From CAVSRC01 sp963743015 (GTDB taxonomy: Bacteria > Pseudomonadota > Alphaproteobacteria > Rhizobiales > Kaistiaceae): DNA of 64,000 bases. Location of the stretch: contig CAVUOD010000016.1 of the NCBI GenBank assembly GCA_963743015.1, positions 1 through 64,000 on the forward strand. The letters run 5' to 3'. Shown piece after piece: positions 61,654 to 64,000 of the stretch. How positions within the stretch are numbered: the first letter of the stretch is position 1; the number at the start of each line of letters is the position of its first letter. The notes below the pieces were generated by a model. It was given only the letters and a program-made list of their open reading frames with translations. It did no database searches and was not told the origin of the DNA. The position numbers were made by a program, and so were the translations under genes.

Positions 61654-62433
61654 TCCGGTCTCCATTGCGCGATGAATGCGAGAATTTCAGAGAGGATGCG
61701 GCGGAGGCCCGCGGCCCTGTCGGCTTCATAGGTCCACGGCGCCGCTTCCAGCATGTAGGTCGATTGGGCCAGTTCCATCTGGATGGCGTGGACGTTGTCG
61801 TGCGCGCGGCCGTAGTGGCGCGTGGTCCAGCCGCCCTTGAAGCGGCCGTTGACGACATGGGTGTGGCCCGGCGCGGCGGCGCAGATATCGCGCACGCCCC
61901 GGGTCAGGCTGGCGGCGCAGGACCTGCCGTTGTTGTCGCCGATATTGAAGTCGGGCAGCCGGCCTTCGAAAAGGAAGGGAATGGTGCCGCGGATCGAATG
62001 GCAGTCATAGAGCACGGCAAACCCATGCAGTGCCTTGACCCGCGCGATCTCCTGGGCGAGGGCGGCGTGATAGGGCGCATGATAGAGGGCGATGCGGCGG
62101 GCGATCTCTTCGGCATCCGGCTGGCCGCCCTGCTCGGTAGATCGGACGGCCGTCGAAATCGGTCAGCGGGCAGAGCGACGTGGTGTTGTGGCCGGGATAG
62201 AGGCTTTCGTCCCCGGGGCTGCGATTGGCGTCGATCACATAGCGGTGGATCGGCGTGCGCACCGTGGTGACCTGGTCGAGCAGGCCGTCATAGAGGCGGT
62301 GGATGTTCCAGTCGGTATCGGCGAGCGCCGTACCGGTGGCGTTGAGGCGCGCGGCGCAATCGTCGGGCACGATCGTTCCGGTGTGCGGCAGGCCGAGGAT
62401 GACCGGCGCGGCGCCTTGCGTCACTTCGATCAT
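61650..62433 (-). pseudogene. hutG: N-formylglutamate deformylase / formimidoylglutamase-type HutG, frameshifted near 62125-62140
   Basis: About 260 residues after removal of one base. N-terminal part VILGLPHTGTIVPDD and VIDANRSPGDESLYPGHNTT; break after DFDGRPIYR; the true continuation (QPDAEEIARRIALYHAPYHA, then VLYDCHSIRGTIPFLFEG and VVNGRFKGGWTTRHYG) lies in the next frame. These are metal-binding blocks of N-formylglutamate amidohydrolase, which releases formate in the HutF-type branch. ATGA overlaps with hutH and hutU show an intact operon design. If the break is real, histidine breakdown would stop at formylglutamate. Confidence 0.88.
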
Positions 62434-63956
62434 AGGACGACATCCACACCGGCAAGCCTGCCGAGTTCGCCCGACAGCACGATTGCGGCGGCTCGCGCAA
62501 TGTCCGGAGCGAGCGGCCGATCCGCCGTCACGCCCGGCACGATCGCGCGCACATGCTGCACGATCTTGCGCAACGGCCGAGAGGTGTTGAGCGGCGCGCG
62601 ATAGTCGATGCCCTGGGCGCTGCACAGAAGCTCGATCGCGAGGATGTTGGCGAGATTGGCCACCATCCTGCCCAGACGCACGGCGCCATGGGCGGCCATG
62701 GAGACGTGATCTTCCTGGTTGGCGCTGGTCGGGGTCGAGTTGGTGACGCAAGGATTGGCGAGGTGCTTGTTCTCGCTCATCAGGGCGGCGCTCGTCACCT
62801 CGGCGATCATGAAGCCGGAATTGAGGCCGGGATCGGGGGTGAGAAACGGCGGCAGATTGTGGTTGAGCGTCGGGTCGACCATGAGCGCGATGCGGCGCTG
62901 GGAGATGGAACCGATCTCGGCAATCGCGATCGCCAGCAGGTCGGCGGCAAAGCCGACCGGTTCGGCGTGGAAATTGCCCCCCGAGGCGATGACCTTCCTG
63001 CCGGTAAGGATGAGCGGATTGTCGGTGACCGCGTTGGCTTCCGTGATCAAGGTCTTCGCCGCCCAGCGGATGGCGTCGAGCGCCGCGCCGAGAACCTGCG
63101 GCTGGCAGCGGATGCAATAGGGGTCCTGAACGCGCGTATCGCCGATGCGGTGGCTTTCGCGGATTTCGGAGCCCTGCATCAGGGCACGCATGGTGTCGGC
63201 GACATCGATCTGGCCCTGATGTCCGCGGAGCAGATGGATCTCCGGTTCGAGGGGCGCGGTGGACCCCATGACGGCGTCGGTCGACAGGCAGGAGACGACG
63301 AGCGCGGTCTCGACCAGACGCTTGACGCTGAACAGCGCGGCAAGCGCATTGGCCGTGGAGAACTGGGTGCCGTTGATCAGCGCCAGCCCTTCCTTGGGGC
63401 CGAGGATGACCGGGGCGATGCCGGCGCGTTCGAGCGCCTGCGCCCCGGCCATGACCACGCCCTCATAGAGCGCTTCGCCGCCGCCGATCATCACCGCGGC
63501 CATGTGGGCCAGCGGCGCCAGGTCGCCGGAGGCACCGACCGAACCCTGCAGCGGGATGACGGGCAGCAGGTTTCTGGCGAGCATGGCCTGCAACTGCTCG
63601 ATGATCTGCCAGCGCACGCCGGAGGCGCCGCGCCCGAGCGAGAGCAGCTTGAGGACCAGCATCAGCCGCGTCGTCTCGGGCGAGAGCGGCGCGCCGACGC
63701 CACAGCAGTGGCTGAGGATCAGATTGCGTTGCAGCGTTTCGGTATCGGCGGACGGGATCTTCTTGCTGGCCAGCTTGCCGAAGCCGGTGTTGACGCCATA
63801 GACGGCCTCTTCGCCTTTTGCCGCCGCTTCGACCATGCCGGCGGCAAGCTCGACATCCGCCCTGGCGCCCGGCTCGAGAACCGCCGGCGCCTGCTTGAAA
63901 TAGATCTCTTCGAGGACCGACAGCGCGGTCGATCCGGGCATGAGCGTGATCATCAT
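62430..63956 (-). CDS. hutH: Histidine ammonia-lyase
   Basis: 508 residues, normal for HutH. The prosthetic MIO group forms from Ala142-Ser143-Gly144 in GSVGASGDLAPLA; the catalytic Tyr lies in YGVNTGFGKLAS (residue 53). It removes ammonia from L-histidine to give urocanate. Two ATGs (63956, 63953) are possible; the first overlaps the stop of an upstream gene as ATGA. It is the first hut structural gene in view; more hut genes probably lie beyond the window edge. Confidence 0.96.
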   Translation of the reverse strand: MMITLMPGSTALSVLEEIYFKQAPAVLEPGARADVELAAGMVEAAAKGEEAVYGVNTGFGKLASKKIPSADTETLQRNLILSHCCGVGAPLSPETTRLMLVLKLLSLGRGASGVRWQIIEQLQAMLARNLLPVIPLQGSVGASGDLAPLAHMAAVMIGGGEALYEGVVMAGAQALERAGIAPVILGPKEGLALINGTQFSTANALAALFSVKRLVETALVVSCLSTDAVMGSTAPLEPEIHLLRGHQGQIDVADTMRALMQGSEIRESHRIGDTRVQDPYCIRCQPQVLGAALDAIRWAAKTLITEANAVTDNPLILTGRKVIASGGNFHAEPVGFAADLLAIAIAEIGSISQRRIALMVDPTLNHNLPPFLTPDPGLNSGFMIAEVTSAALMSENKHLANPCVTNSTPTSANQEDHVSMAAHGAVRLGRMVANLANILAIELLCSAQGIDYRAPLNTSRPLRKIVQHVRAIVPGVTADRPLAPDIARAAAIVLSGELGRLAGVDVVL

Positions 63957-64000
63957 TCGCCCCGAAAGATGCGTCGATGCAGAAGGTCGAGGCCCATGTA
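63953..64000 (-). CDS. 3' end of a gene upstream of hutH (cut by window edge)
   Basis: Fifteen codons (YMGLDLLHRRIFRGE) and a TGA that overlaps the hutH ATG as ATGA. The overlap suggests a co-transcribed gene, probably another hut or transport gene. Too short to identify. Confidence 0.45.
   Translation of the reverse strand, partial: YMGLDLLHRRIFRGE

Noticed and set aside
59833..61731. 632-residue plus-strand ORF antisense to hutU
   Set aside because: Shadow of the highly conserved urocanase gene.

Overview
The window looks like a chromosomal or large-replicon segment of a GC-rich alphaproteobacterium, most likely Hyphomicrobiales (Rhizobiales). The grounds are the density of ABC uptake operons (seven systems), the BMP-type nucleoside transporter, the TctD/TctE-like two-component pair, the FecR/CHASE2 pair and the hut genes. 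No rRNA, tRNA, CRISPR array or replication origin was seen. Almost everything is a catabolic island: uptake system, local regulator, then a few enzymes.

Layout. 1-2.6 kb (minus): sugar ABC transporter (permease cut by the window edge, RbsB-like binding protein) and a LacI regulator. 3-8.1 kb (plus): DUF4432 aldose-epimerase-like protein, SDR, family III CoA-transferase, a solute-binding-fold protein without signal peptide (frameshifted) and an enoyl-CoA hydratase. 8.4-11.5 kb: an EgsA-like Fe/Zn dehydrogenase with the 3' remnant of a sugar ABC ATPase overlapping its start, an NAD-dependent epimerase and an SDR. 11.7-21 kb (plus): a BMP-type nucleoside ABC operon with two nucleoside hydrolases, a RutB-like amidohydrolase, a MarR regulator and a frameshifted metal amidohydrolase. 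21-27.9 kb (minus): a polar amino-acid ABC operon carrying RidA, IclR, a fold-III PLP D-amino-acid enzyme and two tandem DUF1185 proteins. 28.2-32.8 kb (minus): a complete branched-chain amino-acid type ABC system. 32.9-33.7 kb: DedA. 34-40.3 kb: a NitT/TauT-type ABC system with two related binding proteins and a two-component system. 40.6-47.4 kb: small secreted proteins, DUF5993/DsbB, a DUF3302-HlyD-outer membrane efflux set (outer membrane gene broken) and a ChaA-like antiporter. 47.6-51.4 kb: CHASE2-PAS-GGDEF-EAL protein with FecR. 51.6-64 kb (minus): a second NitT/TauT ABC system, a HutC-like GntR regulator, a zinc alcohol dehydrogenase (frameshifted), a HisD paralogue with altered metal ligands, an IS481-family element, an SDR, and hutU, hutG (frameshifted), hutH.

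How the genes work together. The hut enzymes degrade histidine through urocanate. Next to them, HisD-like, Zn-ADH and SDR dehydrogenases form a set that resembles the sulfopropanediol HpsN/P/O trio, or could feed histidinol-like alcohols into hut. HutC-type operator palindromes lie before the HisD-like gene and before the neighbouring TauT-type ABC operon, which suggests one regulon. The nucleoside operon imports nucleosides, hydrolyses them and deamidates or decarbamoylates a product. The DUF1185 operon probably handles a D- or hydroxy-amino acid.

A striking property of the window is seven single-base frame breaks in five otherwise well-preserved genes. Each gene is net +1 base. They are either recent lesions or sequence errors. 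Several very long ORFs in the window are artefacts of these breaks or antisense shadows.
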